Counted from the first letter of the stretch, positions 40,637 through 50,295 are shown. The stretch: DNA of 64,000 nt from Rosettibacter sp964572725 (GCA_964572725.1 CAZNFW010000012.1:1-64000); one strand, 5' to 3'. Numbers and translations: made by a program. Notes: generated from the sequence alone by a model not told the origin.

Positions 40637-42683
40637 TTTCCACCTCTATCTTTCCAATAAATTCTATTTCAACATTGGCAGGCAATTCACTATATGACAA
40701 TAAAGCATAATCAGGAAAACTTGAGTTGATTAAACGATAAAAATATGGTCTGATTGCTGCTGAAGTAATAATGACTGGAGGATATCCAAATCTGTTAAAG
40801 TTTTCCAGTTCTTCCTGAAGTTTTGTATTTAATTCTCTAAGAACATTCGGTGACAGACCAAGTGTTATAATACTATCTTTTTGTGATTGAAGAGATTTTG
40901 TAATCATTGCTTCAAGATTTTCTCCAAGTGCAGCTGCATGAATAATTCCATTAGAATCTTTGTAGATATTTGCAATCGTATCCCCGATAGTATGACGAAC
41001 ATACTCAGTAAGTACATCAATATTTTTAGTTGTTTTTGAATAATCTATCAAAGCTTCGAGTATTCTTACAAGGTCTTTTATTGGAATACCTTCTCTCAAT
41101 AAATTTTGTAATACTTTCTGAATCATTCCAAGATTTAAAACTTCCGGATTAATATCTTCAACTACAGCAGGATAATCTTTCTTGATATTTTCGAGCAATT
41201 GTTTGACATCCTGCCGCGATAATATTTTATCAAAATTTTTCTTTAATGTTTCTTGAAGATGAGTAGCAAGAACAGAAATAGCATCAACTACAGTGTAACC
41301 AAGTATTTCTGCTTTTTCTTTTTCTTCGTATGTAATCCAATAGCTTTTTAATCCAAATGCAGGATCTGTTGTAGGAATCCCGGAAATTTCTTCTTCAATT
41401 GTTCCGGGATTCATAGCTAAATACCTTTCCGGATACATTTCATAATTTGCAACTACATTTCCTTTAATTTTTATTACATATTCATTTGGAGAAAGCTGCA
41501 AATTATCTCTAACTCTTACAGGTGGAATTAAAACTCCGTATTCAAGAGCAATAATTTTTCTTGTTGATGCAATTTTTTGAAAAAGATTGCCTCCCTGTTT
41601 TTCATCAACAATACTGATTAAACCGTACCCAATTTCAATTTCGATTGGGTCGACTTGAAGATATTGTTCAACTTTTTCTTCAACTTGCTGTTCTGCGGTT
41701 TGAACTTCCTGTTCAGTTTGTCCAGTTGATATTTCCTGCATTTTATTTTTTCTATTTATAAAGGAAGATGTACCAAGTACTAGACTTAAAATAAGAAATG
41801 GAATTGTTGGCATTCCGGGAATTAAAGCAAAAAGAAACACTGCTCCTGATACTGTTCCTAAAACGCGCGGATTAGCAAGCAATTGAGTTTTCATCTGAAG
41901 GTCAAGTGCGGTTCCGGAGGCACTTCTTGTTACAACAAGTCCAGCAGCAGTTGAAATTAATAATGCAGGAACCTGAGATACTAAACCATCTCCAATTGTT
42001 AAAATTGTATATGTTTTAATTGCATCCTGAAAACTTAGACCTCGTTGAGCAACACCAATAATGAACCCGCCAATAATATTTATCCCATTAATTACCAAAC
42101 CTGCAATTGCATCACCTTTTACAAATTTACTTGCACCGTCCATAGCTCCATAAAATTCTGCTTCACGTGCAATTAAATCTCTTCTTTTTCTTGCTTCTGC
42201 TTCAGTAATTAAACCGGTGTTTAAATCTGCATCAATTGCCATTTGCTTGCCCGGCATAGCATCAAGTGTGAAACGAGCAGCTACTTCTGAAATTCTGCCT
42301 GAACCTTTTACTATTACAACAAACTGAATAACAACAAGAATTATGAAAACAATAAATCCAACTACATAATTACCACCGACAACAAATGAACCAAATGATT
42401 CAATAATTTTACCAGCGTAACCATCAATTAAAATTAATCTTGTTGAACTGATATTCAAACCAAGGCGATAAAGTGTAAGTATTAAAAGTAATCCGGGAAA
42501 TACAGAAATATCAAGTGGAGATTGAATGTATAATGCAACAATTAAGACAAGTACAGCAGTAGAAATATTAACAGCTAAAAGAAAATCGAGAAAAGATGGA
42601 GGTAATGGAATTAACATTAGACCAAGCATCAAAATCAAACCAAATGCTAAAAGTATGTCTGTATTTTTGCCAAATAGTTTCAT
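40626..42683 (-). CDS. flhA: Flagellar export gate protein FlhA
   Basis: 685 residues. Eight membrane helices in the first 320 residues begin ILLAFGLILMLGLMLIPLPP. The family segment LILTLYRLGLNISSTRLIL and the conserved FHIPEP loop RFTLDAMPGKQMAIDADLNT are intact. The cytoplasmic C-terminal half forms the ring that docks chaperone-substrate pairs. It follows flhB by 1 bp and overlaps flhF by 11 bp. Confidence 0.98.
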   Translation of the reverse strand: MKLFGKNTDILLAFGLILMLGLMLIPLPPSFLDFLLAVNISTAVLVLIVALYIQSPLDISVFPGLLLILTLYRLGLNISSTRLILIDGYAGKIIESFGSFVVGGNYVVGFIVFIILVVIQFVVIVKGSGRISEVAARFTLDAMPGKQMAIDADLNTGLITEAEARKRRDLIAREAEFYGAMDGASKFVKGDAIAGLVINGINIIGGFIIGVAQRGLSFQDAIKTYTILTIGDGLVSQVPALLISTAAGLVVTRSASGTALDLQMKTQLLANPRVLGTVSGAVFLFALIPGMPTIPFLILSLVLGTSSFINRKNKMQEISTGQTEQEVQTAEQQVEEKVEQYLQVDPIEIEIGYGLISIVDEKQGGNLFQKIASTRKIIALEYGVLIPPVRVRDNLQLSPNEYVIKIKGNVVANYEMYPERYLAMNPGTIEEEISGIPTTDPAFGLKSYWITYEEKEKAEILGYTVVDAISVLATHLQETLKKNFDKILSRQDVKQLLENIKKDYPAVVEDINPEVLNLGMIQKVLQNLLREGIPIKDLVRILEALIDYSKTTKNIDVLTEYVRHTIGDTIANIYKDSNGIIHAAALGENLEAMITKSLQSQKDSIITLGLSPNVLRELNTKLQEELENFNRFGYPPVIITSAAIRPYFYRLINSSFPDYALLSYSELPANVEIEFIGKIEVENAD

Positions 42684-42684
42684 A

Positions 42685-43770
42685 TTAAATTATGCTTCTT
42701 TGTTTCCTTAATTTTTTCATTTGATAAATGTATGCAAGAATTTGTGCTACTGCTTTGAAAAGTTTAGTCGGTATTTCATCACCTACTTCGCATGATTTAT
42801 AAAGTGCTCTTGCAAGTTCTACATCTTCATAAAGAGGAACATTATTTTCTACGGCAATCTTTTTAATTCTTTGAGCAAGTTCATCAAGTCCTTTTGCTAC
42901 TACTTTCGGAGCATTATCTTTTTCCATTTCATACTTTAGTGCAACTGCTACGTGTGTTGGGTTTGTTATTACAACATCAGCAGTCGGAATTTCTTTCATC
43001 ATTCTGCGGCGTACAGCAAGTATCATTTGTTTTCTTATTCTCGATTTTATAAGCGGATCACCTTCCGTCTGCTTTAATTCTTCTTTAACTTCTTCTTTTG
43101 TCATCATCATTTCTTTTTTGAATTTATACTTCTGATAAATAAAATCTACCGCTGCAATTACCGAGAAGAATAGAACTATCTTCCATGTTAATGCAAAAAA
43201 TGAATCGAGCATAAATTGAATTGTATCTTCAATACTTAAATCAACAAGTTTTACTGTATCGGCAATTAACTTTGAAATAATAAAATATGTGAAAAGACTT
43301 ATAACAAAAAGTTTAACTAATGCTTTTAATAATTCTACAAGTGAATGAACTGAGAAGAATATTCTTTTAATGCCATTTATTGGATTAAACTTACCAAAAT
43401 TTACTGCCAGTGCTTTTGGAGTTATCTTAAAACCAATTTGAGCAATGTTACTAACAAGTGCTATAATCATAACCCCAATCAAGATTGGCAGTGACAATGT
43501 AAAAAAGAATAATGCCCATTTTACTGCGTAAGTTTGAAGTACTGCTTTAGTTAGCTCTATATTATTCAAGGAATTAAGAGCATCTTTTGTAAATTGATAA
43601 AATTTTTCTCCAATAAAATTTTTAGTAAGATAAATCAATATCAAACCTGACCCAAAAACAGCAAGTGAATTTATTTCAATACTTTTAGCAACCTGACCTT
43701 TTTCTCTTGCGTCTGCAAGTTTTTTACCCGTCGGCTGCTCAGTCTTTTCCTGTCCTTCGTATTCTGCCAT
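42685..43770 (-). CDS. flhB: Flagellar export switch protein FlhB
   Basis: 361 residues. The N-terminus EGQEKTEQPTGKKLADAREK is the family signature, followed by four membrane helices. The cytoplasmic domain has the self-cleavage motif NPTH (VVITNPTHVAVALKYE, about residue 270), needed to switch export from hook to filament proteins. It lies 1 bp after fliR and 1 bp before flhA. Confidence 0.98.
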   Translation of the reverse strand: MAEYEGQEKTEQPTGKKLADAREKGQVAKSIEINSLAVFGSGLILIYLTKNFIGEKFYQFTKDALNSLNNIELTKAVLQTYAVKWALFFFTLSLPILIGVMIIALVSNIAQIGFKITPKALAVNFGKFNPINGIKRIFFSVHSLVELLKALVKLFVISLFTYFIISKLIADTVKLVDLSIEDTIQFMLDSFFALTWKIVLFFSVIAAVDFIYQKYKFKKEMMMTKEEVKEELKQTEGDPLIKSRIRKQMILAVRRRMMKEIPTADVVITNPTHVAVALKYEMEKDNAPKVVAKGLDELAQRIKKIAVENNVPLYEDVELARALYKSCEVGDEIPTKLFKAVAQILAYIYQMKKLRKQRSII

Positions 43771-43771
43771 T

Positions 43772-44548
43772 TTATGACCCCATTGCTCTGATTAATTGCA
43801 GCAAATTGGATTCATAACTTTCAAGCAAATTTTTAATTGCATAAACATAAAATGGAACCAGACTTATAAGCAGAAGAATTCCAATACCACTTTTCAATGG
43901 CTGCGAAACAAATATAATTTGTATCTGAGGAATTACTCTTGCAATTATACTTTCTGCAATGTGAATCAAAAAAAACGATACAATAATTGGCGAGGCAATT
44001 TTAATTGCAATTGTGAAAACAATAAAAGAATATTTAACTATAAGCTGATATACTGATGAATTAATTACATATTTCCCTATTGGAATAACCTGAAACGATG
44101 CTACAATACTACTGATTACATAATGATGTCCATTAATCAAAATGAAAATTAATATGGTAGTATAATATAAAATTTCACCAATGATATTACTCTGAATTTC
44201 TTCCATTGGATTTAATACTTCAGCAAGCATCAGTCCCATATCAAATCCAATATAAGTTCCTGCATACGCAACTCCCCAGAAAATAAAGTTCATCACATAG
44301 CCTATTATTAATCCAGTAATCAATTCTTTTGCTGAATAAATGACAAGAGTTAACAAATTTATGTCAACATTTATTTTGCTTTTATCAATTGTTAAAACTG
44401 TTATGTAAGCAATGATTAGTGCTAAAAAAATTTTTGCAAGAACAGGTATGGAATTGTGCGCAAAAATTGGTGCAGAAAAAATCATTCCTGCAATTCTCAT
44501 AAAAACAAAAAGAAGTACTATAAAATCAGCTATTAAAATGTTTGTCAT
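43772..44548 (-). CDS. fliR: Flagellar export gate protein FliR
   Basis: 258 residues, strongly hydrophobic, with five to six helices. VFMRIAGMIFSAPIFAHNSI near the start and KELITGLIIGYVMNFIFWGV and YAGTYIGFDMGLMLAEVLNP in the middle are typical FliR. It is part of the FliPQR channel. It overlaps fliQ by 4 bp. Confidence 0.96.
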   Translation of the reverse strand: MTNILIADFIVLLFVFMRIAGMIFSAPIFAHNSIPVLAKIFLALIIAYITVLTIDKSKINVDINLLTLVIYSAKELITGLIIGYVMNFIFWGVAYAGTYIGFDMGLMLAEVLNPMEEIQSNIIGEILYYTTILIFILINGHHYVISSIVASFQVIPIGKYVINSSVYQLIVKYSFIVFTIAIKIASPIIVSFFLIHIAESIIARVIPQIQIIFVSQPLKSGIGILLLISLVPFYVYAIKNLLESYESNLLQLIRAMGS

Positions 44549-44814
44549 TTTATCACTGTAAGAAACATTGTAAACATTTTATTCGTAAGTGCTGTAAGTT
44601 TATCAACAATCCAGGGTAAAAGAAAAATTATCACAACAACTGTTGCAATTAATTTAGGGACAAAAGTCAAAGTCATTTCTTGAATAGAAGTTGCTGCCTG
44701 AAATATTGAAATAAAAATTCCCACGATTAATGAAACACCAAGAATTGGCAGCAAAATTATAAAAGCAGTAAAGAAAGCATCTTTTAAAACTTCTATAATT
44801 ACTTCTTCAGTCAT
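44545..44814 (-). CDS. fliQ: Flagellar export gate protein FliQ
   Basis: 89 residues from the ATG at 44814. An upstream in-frame start at 44856 would add 14 residues inside fliP and is less likely. Two membrane helices (FFTAFIILLPILGVSLIVGI and PKLIATVVVIIFLLPWIVDK) are linked by the FQAATSIQEMTLTFVP loop typical of FliQ. It overlaps the fliP stop by 1 bp (TAATG) and fliR by 4 bp. Confidence 0.96.
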   Translation of the reverse strand: MTEEVIIEVLKDAFFTAFIILLPILGVSLIVGIFISIFQAATSIQEMTLTFVPKLIATVVVIIFLLPWIVDKLTALTNKMFTMFLTVIK

Positions 44815-45572
44815 TATGAAAAACTCCTGACAAGTGAACCAATAATTAAATTCCATCCGTCAACAAGTATAAAAAGTAAAATTTTGAATGGTAGAGATAT
44901 CATCATTGGCGGCATCATCATCATTCCCATTGACATTAATATACTCGAGACAATCATATCAATCATTAAAAAAGGAACAAAAAGGAAAAAGCCGATAATA
45001 AATCCTGCTCTTAATTCACTTAATACAAAAGAAGGAATTAAAACATAAGTTGGAAGTTCATTTCTATTTTTTGGTCTTGGCATTTGGGATAAACTTACAA
45101 ATAATTCCATATCTTCTTCGCGAGTATTTTTAAACATAAATTCTCGAATTGGTTCAATTCCTTTATCGTATGCTTCTTTAACTGTAATTTTATTATCCAT
45201 CAAAGGTTGAAGTGCCTGTTCATTTACTTTTGACCATGTTGGAGCCATAATAAAAAATGTAATAAACAATGCGATACCGGCAAGCAGCTGTGAAGGCGGC
45301 ATTTGCTGAGTGCCCATTGCACTTTTCAAAAAATGAAATACAATTATTATTCGCAAGTATGATGTAGTCATTATAATAATTGAAGGAGCAAGAGAAAGAA
45401 TTGTCATCAAAAGAAGTATTTGAAGCGTTACAGAAACATCTTCCCCTTTAGTTGCAGTGCCAATATCAAGATTAATTTTTGGGAATGGAATTGTTTGAGA
45501 CTGTGCAAATAAATTTCCTGCTGTTATAAATGTTATTGCAAAAATAGTTAACAATAAAAATTTCTTTTTCAT
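44814..45572 (-). CDS. fliP: Flagellar export gate protein FliP
   Basis: 252 residues. It has a cleavable signal peptide (about 1-23), as is typical for FliP. LLLMTILSLAPSIIIMTTSY, HFLKSAMGTQQMPPSQLLAG and SELRAGFIIGFFLFVPFLMI are classical family segments. FliP forms the core of the export channel with FliQ and FliR. It overlaps fliO by 4 bp. Confidence 0.97.
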   Translation of the reverse strand: MKKKFLLLTIFAITFITAGNLFAQSQTIPFPKINLDIGTATKGEDVSVTLQILLLMTILSLAPSIIIMTTSYLRIIIVFHFLKSAMGTQQMPPSQLLAGIALFITFFIMAPTWSKVNEQALQPLMDNKITVKEAYDKGIEPIREFMFKNTREEDMELFVSLSQMPRPKNRNELPTYVLIPSFVLSELRAGFIIGFFLFVPFLMIDMIVSSILMSMGMMMMPPMMISLPFKILLFILVDGWNLIIGSLVRSFS

Positions 45573-45910
45573 CTTATTCCTAAGTTCTGCTTCAATAAAT
45601 CCAAAAAAGATTTTTTAATTTCACGCTGATTTAAATCTTCATCCAACGAGGGAGAATAATTATATTCCTTAAGTAATGTTATACTGTTTTCACTTATTCC
45701 AAGCAATAAAATTTTATCCTGAACTCTTACAATGGATAAATATTTTTTAGGCATAATTAAATGATTATTAAGTACTTCAATTTTCAGTAACTTTGATTTT
45801 TTGCCATTGATTGAAAAGGAATATCTTCTTACCATTATAAGAGCAAATAACAGAAGACCAAGTATTAAAACTAACGGCAATAATGTTTTTATAATATCCA
45901 AGAATGACAT
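45569..45910 (-). CDS. fliO: FliO-like export accessory protein
   Basis: 113 residues: one N-terminal membrane helix (TLLPLVLILGLLLFALIMVR) and a small cytoplasmic domain (VLNNHLIMPKKYLSIVRVQD, LLGISENSITLLKE) typical of FliO, which helps FliP assemble. Sequence conservation in this family is low, so position between fliN and fliP carries much of the call. It overlaps fliN by 1 bp and fliP by 4 bp. Confidence 0.87.
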   Translation of the reverse strand: MSFLDIIKTLLPLVLILGLLLFALIMVRRYSFSINGKKSKLLKIEVLNNHLIMPKKYLSIVRVQDKILLLGISENSITLLKEYNYSPSLDEDLNQREIKKSFLDLLKQNLGIR

Positions 45911-46293
45911 TAATAAATATCCTTAATTCTTTGTGCCGGGTCTACAAGTGATGTAATTCTTATTCCAAAATGTTTATCAATAACAACTACTTCACCCTCT
46001 GCAATTTTTTTATTGTTAACAAATATATCGACTGGTTCGCTTGCTAATTTTTCAAGTTCTATAACATAGCCTCTTTCGAGCTCAAGAATATCTTTAATTT
46101 GCATTTGGGTTCTGCCAAGTTCAATGTAAACATTCATCTGGAGGTCTTTGAGTAAACTTAACTTTTCTTCAGCACCTCCCATTGTTCTTGTTGAATCATC
46201 AAACTCATCAAATTGAGCTAACGAAGCCTGAAAATTATCTTCCATGTTTTCAAAATTATCCATTGTGTTATTGGTGGTGTTATTTTCTTCCAT
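45910..46293 (-). CDS. fliN: Flagellar motor switch protein FliN
   Basis: 127 residues from the ATG at 46293, which has GAGG 6 bp upstream; a TTG at 46320 would add 9 residues inside fliM and is less likely. The C-terminal SpoA domain is complete (LQMNVYIELGRTQMQIKDIL, LASEPVDIFVNNKKIAEGEV, VIDKHFGIRITSLVDP). The first 55 residues are Asn/Glu-rich and disordered. No FliY-type CheC domain is attached. It follows fliM by 7 bp. Confidence 0.96.
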   Translation of the reverse strand: MEENNTTNNTMDNFENMEDNFQASLAQFDEFDDSTRTMGGAEEKLSLLKDLQMNVYIELGRTQMQIKDILELERGYVIELEKLASEPVDIFVNNKKIAEGEVVVIDKHFGIRITSLVDPAQRIKDIY

Positions 46294-46300
46294 AACAACC

Positions 46301-47284
46301 TCATTTAGATTTTTTTTCAAATACTTTTTCTGTTACTTTTACAGCTTTATGATTATTTGAAATTCCAGCTCTTCCTAAAAATAAAATTCTATCGCCGGTT
46401 TTTACTTTTATATCTTCATCAATTTTATTCCTTAGCTTGATAATATCTCCTACTTCAAGTTCCATTAATTCTTTAAGAGATATTTTTGTAGTACCAAATT
46501 CTACTCTAATTGGAATTAATGTTTTTGTTAAATGATTAGTCAATAATTCTCGAGATGTAACACCATAATATTTAGTTGCACGAATTGAAGACAACTTCTG
46601 AGTTGTCATCTTTGCTAAAATGCTGTCGAAAGCAAATGTAGCAAAGCAAATGTTCATTAAATAAGACTGCTCGCCAATAACAATTTCAAAAGTGATTAAA
46701 AGAACTGATTCACTTTGCGATGTTATTTGAGCAAAGTCAATATCTGGTTCAAATCTTTCAACTACAAACTCAAGATTGTCAACTATTTGCCATGCTTTAT
46801 TCAAATCATACATTACTCTGTCAACTATCACACGAAGAACTTTTTGTTCAATAGGAGTAATGACTTTTACTGGTTTAGTTCCCGTTCCACTGCCGCCTAA
46901 TAATTTGTCAACAAATAAAAATGCTAAATCGTTATTAATTTCAAGAATTCCTTTAATATCAGTATTCTTAATTTCGAATGTAAATAAGCAGGCAGGATTT
47001 GAAACTGATAAAACATATTCTGAATAATAAATCTGGTCTACTGTTGCTACATTAATGCTTACAGTAGTTTGAAGTTTTGTAACAAGAAATGAAGTAAAAC
47101 TTTCAGCAAAATTATCGCAAATGCTTCTTATAATACGAAGCTGATTTTTGGAAATTCTATTTGGAAGCCTGAAATCAAAAAGAACTGCTTCTTTCTCAGG
47201 ACTTTGTTCAAGCTTCTGCTCTTGCCCGCTCTTTAGATTATTGAGCAGCTGGTCTATTTCCTGCTGCGATAATATTTCTGCCAT
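46301..47284 (-). CDS. fliM: Flagellar motor switch protein FliM
   Basis: 327 residues. The N-terminus AEILSQQEIDQLLNNLKSG is the CheY-P binding segment. The middle domain (FDFRLPNRISKNQLRIIRSI, VDKLLGGSGTGTKPVKVITP) binds FliG. The end is a SpoA domain (VRVEFGTTKISLKELMELEV, GDRILFLGRAGISNNHKAVK). It forms the C-ring with FliN and FliG. It follows fliL by 2 bp. Confidence 0.97.
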   Translation of the reverse strand: MAEILSQQEIDQLLNNLKSGQEQKLEQSPEKEAVLFDFRLPNRISKNQLRIIRSICDNFAESFTSFLVTKLQTTVSINVATVDQIYYSEYVLSVSNPACLFTFEIKNTDIKGILEINNDLAFLFVDKLLGGSGTGTKPVKVITPIEQKVLRVIVDRVMYDLNKAWQIVDNLEFVVERFEPDIDFAQITSQSESVLLITFEIVIGEQSYLMNICFATFAFDSILAKMTTQKLSSIRATKYYGVTSRELLTNHLTKTLIPIRVEFGTTKISLKELMELEVGDIIKLRNKIDEDIKVKTGDRILFLGRAGISNNHKAVKVTEKVFEKKSK

Positions 47285-47286
47285 AG

Positions 47287-47835
47287 TTATTGCAAAATAT
47301 ATTTGCTGAAATAAACATTGTTAATTTTTACATCAGGCATTAATTGAGTTATTCTTTGAGAAATTTCCATTCTCAATGTGTCACGATAAAGTGCATCGCT
47401 TAAATGCGGCAAATCTTTGCTGCTAAGAACTGAAATGATGGCATCTTTAACCAATACTTCTTTTTCTTTCAGTTCTTTTTGATTTTGTTCTGTGAGAAGG
47501 TCGAAGCCAATGGAAGAAAGCAATAATCTCTTTCCATCTGTGCCGGCTGGATTAATTATTAAATCTTCTACTACATAAACATACTTTCCTAATTCTGTAT
47601 GCTGAACAGAATCTGTACCATTGGCTTCGCCTGTCTCTACGGAGTCAGTTGCGACAGAAGAGGTGTGTGATTGAATTTTCGGCAATAATATATTTGCTGT
47701 TATAAAATAAACAGCAATTAATTGAACGATAAATAAAGGTAGTCCAATTAATAATATTTTTGAATTGAATCCTTTGGATTCACTGACTCTCTCTTCTGCC
47801 TTGTCTACGATATTTTGGTTATTCATCTCTTCCAT
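47287..47835 (-). CDS. fliL: Stator-associated protein FliL
   Basis: 182 residues. A short cytoplasmic end, one membrane helix (ILLIGLPLFIVQLIAVYFIT, about 28-47) and a periplasmic domain with LGKYVYVVEDLIINPAGTDG and an end VYFSKYILQ match FliL. FliL surrounds the stator units. It is the first gene of the fliLMNOPQR-flhBAFG operon. The sigma-54 type -12 element is only 16 bp upstream of this ATG, so the leader would be about 5 nt; a second ATG at 47826 is preceded by GGAAGAG. The exact start is therefore open. Confidence 0.9.
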   Translation of the reverse strand: MEEMNNQNIVDKAEERVSESKGFNSKILLIGLPLFIVQLIAVYFITANILLPKIQSHTSSVATDSVETGEANGTDSVQHTELGKYVYVVEDLIINPAGTDGKRLLLSSIGFDLLTEQNQKELKEKEVLVKDAIISVLSSKDLPHLSDALYRDTLRMEISQRITQLMPDVKINNVYFSKYILQ

Positions 47836-47850
47836 AGTGACATTAATTTT

Positions 47851-47865
47851 TCAATTATAATGCCA
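47851..47865 (-). promoter_or_regulatory. Sigma-54 promoter of the fliL operon
   Basis: Minus strand TGGCATTATAATTGA: TGGCA at -24 and TTGA at -12, separated as in the consensus. The predicted start of transcription is only about 5 nt before the annotated fliL ATG. A copy of the palindromic site lies 50 bp further upstream. Confidence 0.7.
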
Positions 47866-47915
47866 TTGAAAACCACATTAAAAAATAAAGTTATTAAAGA
47901 AAGGCAAATTTTGGA

Positions 47916-47931
47916 TGGCTAATATTGAGCA
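47916..47931. promoter_or_regulatory. Palindromic activator site (UAS) of the fliL operon
   Basis: TGGCTAATATTGAGCA on the plus strand, matching the consensus TGGYTAATATTARCCA with two differences in the right arm. It lies 50 bp upstream of the -24 element, as does the site at 61032 relative to the flgB promoter. It is in non-coding DNA. Confidence 0.68.
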
Positions 47932-47950
47932 GTTGAATAAATAACAACTC

Positions 47951-48112
47951 CGGGGCTGACTAAAAAGTAATTATTCAACATCAAATCTGTGAAAATCTTT
48001 TTAAATCAGCTTTTACTGTGTTCAATTTTTTAACTTGTCCGCCGTATTTTGGCGGAAAAACGTTTCAGCCAGGTACTGATCAGCCTTCGACTGAACTTTT
48101 TAGACAGCCCCG
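47951..48112. mobile_element. MITE-like inverted-repeat element
   Basis: CGGGGCTGACTAAAAAGT (47951-47968) and ACTTTTTAGACAGCCCCG (48095-48112) are terminal inverted repeats matching at 17 of 18 positions. They flank 126 bp without a coding frame. The GGGGCTGTCTAAAAA-type end resembles the ends of several insertion sequences, so this is probably a non-autonomous derivative or a remnant. An inner hairpin (TCCGCC/GGCGGA, 48038-48056) is present. I see no convincing target duplication. It lies between the activator site of the fliL operon and the end of flgE; this 47836-48155 region has no gene. Confidence 0.7.
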
Positions 48113-48155
48113 TTAAGCTGTAAAGCTTTGTCAGAAAAAAACCAGAACTATTTAA

Positions 48156-50273
48156 TTATCTAATTAAATTAGTAATTTCCTGTAGCATTGTATCTGCAGT
48201 TGTTATTACTCTTGCATTAGCTTGAAAACCTCTCTGCGATATAATCATCTTTGTGAATTCTTCAGACAAATCAACATTTGACTGCTCAAGAGCACCGGAT
48301 TGAATTGTTGTAACTGAATTTTCTCCTGGAGTGTCAATTCTTGGGTCGCCGCTGTTTGCAGCAACATTGTACATATTATCACCAACACTTACTAATGCAT
48401 TTAAGTTTTTAAATGTTGCAACCATAATTTGAGCAAGTTTAAGAGAATTACCATTAGAGAAAATTCCAATAATATTGCCATACTGGTCAATGTTAAGATT
48501 TGACAAAGCTGCAGAAGCAGAACCATTTTGTGATAAAGCTGCAATCTGTGAACTTAAGTTTGTTTGTGTAACTCCAGCTGTTCCTTTACCAAAATCGAGA
48601 TCGATTAATTGAACTTCTGCACCTGTAGCTGGAGTAAATGTAATTTGAGGTGTAGGTGGTGTTGTAGTAACTTGATTGCCAGCCTGCCAGATACTTTGTA
48701 TTTGTCCATTTGCATCAAAATAAATTTCTCCAAATGCATTTGGACTTAATGTTCCGCTTGTTGTTGGAACAGAAACAGACCAGCTCCATCTGTTATTATC
48801 AACATGTTCAAATTTTATTGAAAGCGTATGCGAGTTACCTAAAGAATCAAAAATTGTAACAGCACCTAAAACTGGTTCGGGAACCTCCCCTTTATCTACT
48901 CTACTTATTGGATTTGTAGTAGCATTTAAATTTGTCAACGAATTTAAATTAATTTTAAAATCTAGTTTATTTGATGAATTTGAAAAATTAACATTTATTG
49001 CTGAAGTGCCTTCAATCCCTGTTAATAATCCAGTAATACTATCAAAAGCTAATTTTATTTTTCCATCATTACTGTCACTATCATTACTTGCAGTATTTTC
49101 ATTGTTTACTAATAATCCATCACTATCAAAAACTTTATAGTAATAATACCAATCAGAACCATCAAATTCATAATAATTGACTAGGTAAAAGTCTTTACCA
49201 TCTTTGCTATAAATTTTATTACCAGTTATAGGCTGTATAGTCCTATCTACATTCGTACTACCAGCTAAGTTAGTTAGTTCAGTTAGATCAATTTTGAATT
49301 TTAAATCTGGGAAATCAGGGCCATCTGGTGGAACGCTAGCATCATATAATCCTATGTCAACTATATCTGTTCCATCAAAATCAATCGATTCTGTTTTATC
49401 ATTTGTAGATGACACTGAACTTTGTTGGCTATTGTATACTTGATATTTGAAATCCCATTTATTTGTGGTAGTATTATACTCAAATTTATAATACAAATAA
49501 TAAGGTACATTTTTATTATCATAAACAACCATTTCTTTATAACCACTTACAATATCAGGATCTGTAGAACTTGGATTTGGATAAGGTGTTGTAGTATCTG
49601 AACTGCTTAAATTACCAAAAATTTTCAGATTATAAGTATAACCATCATCAGGATATTTTGAATTAATTGGTGCAGTATTACTTAAGTTACCAACTAAATC
49701 TACAACATCTGTTCTAATTGTAGGCGAACTGCTTTGCAAGTTTCCACCCCATGCTACATTTGTAGTCTTTACTGCAGGCAGTCTCATGTTTTTATCAATT
49801 ACAATATCCTGCAAAGTTGTTCCCGGAGGAATTTCACCTAAGCCGTTTGCAATTTTACCTTGAACTACTGCACCATTTTGCGGATTAACAAGTTTGCCGT
49901 CTGCATCAAATATAAATGCACCAGCACGAGAATAAAGCTGTTGACCGTTGCTCTTTAATATAAACAATCCCGGTCCCTGCAATGCTAAATCTGTAGTAAT
50001 ACCAGTTCTTTCAAATGTTCCTTGATTCCAATTGCGGTCAATTGAATTAATCTTGGTACCTAATCCAATTTGAAATGAGTTAGTTCCACCAGTATTTGCT
50101 GTTGGATTGGTACCAGCTTTAACGAATTGATTGAAAGTATCGCTGAAAGTAACTCGTGAACCTTTGTAACCAATTGTGTTAACATTAGAAATATTGTTAC
50201 CAATAACATCCATCATAGATTGATGGTTACGAAGACCGGACACTCCGGCAAAAAGAGAGTTTAGAAGTGCCAT
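48156..50273 (-). CDS. flgE: Flagellar hook protein FlgE
   Basis: 705 residues, far longer than the roughly 400 of E. coli. The ends are canonical: LFAGVSGLRNHQSMMDVIGN with NTIGYKGSRVTFSDTF at the start, and SNVDLSEEFTKMIISQRGFQ at the end. About 300 extra residues, rich in Asp, Asn, Ser and Tyr with repeated YYYKVFDSDG/YYLYYKFEY-like stretches, are inserted in the middle and should be exposed on the hook surface. It is the last gene of the flgB-led operon and is preceded by a GC-rich structured leader. The ribosome binding site (AAAGGAGGT) is strong. Confidence 0.96.
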   Translation of the reverse strand: MALLNSLFAGVSGLRNHQSMMDVIGNNISNVNTIGYKGSRVTFSDTFNQFVKAGTNPTANTGGTNSFQIGLGTKINSIDRNWNQGTFERTGITTDLALQGPGLFILKSNGQQLYSRAGAFIFDADGKLVNPQNGAVVQGKIANGLGEIPPGTTLQDIVIDKNMRLPAVKTTNVAWGGNLQSSSPTIRTDVVDLVGNLSNTAPINSKYPDDGYTYNLKIFGNLSSSDTTTPYPNPSSTDPDIVSGYKEMVVYDNKNVPYYLYYKFEYNTTTNKWDFKYQVYNSQQSSVSSTNDKTESIDFDGTDIVDIGLYDASVPPDGPDFPDLKFKIDLTELTNLAGSTNVDRTIQPITGNKIYSKDGKDFYLVNYYEFDGSDWYYYYKVFDSDGLLVNNENTASNDSDSNDGKIKLAFDSITGLLTGIEGTSAINVNFSNSSNKLDFKINLNSLTNLNATTNPISRVDKGEVPEPVLGAVTIFDSLGNSHTLSIKFEHVDNNRWSWSVSVPTTSGTLSPNAFGEIYFDANGQIQSIWQAGNQVTTTPPTPQITFTPATGAEVQLIDLDFGKGTAGVTQTNLSSQIAALSQNGSASAALSNLNIDQYGNIIGIFSNGNSLKLAQIMVATFKNLNALVSVGDNMYNVAANSGDPRIDTPGENSVTTIQSGALEQSNVDLSEEFTKMIISQRGFQANARVITTADTMLQEITNLIR

Positions 50274-50295
50274 ATTTAACCTCCTTTAGATTTTT

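Noticed and set aside
44815..44856. Longer start for FliQ with 14 extra residues
   Set aside because: It lies inside fliP; the ATG at 44814 gives the usual FliQ N-terminus.
48038..48056. Hairpin TCCGCC/GGCGGA inside the MITE-like element as a terminator of flgE
   Set aside because: No T-run follows on the minus strand.
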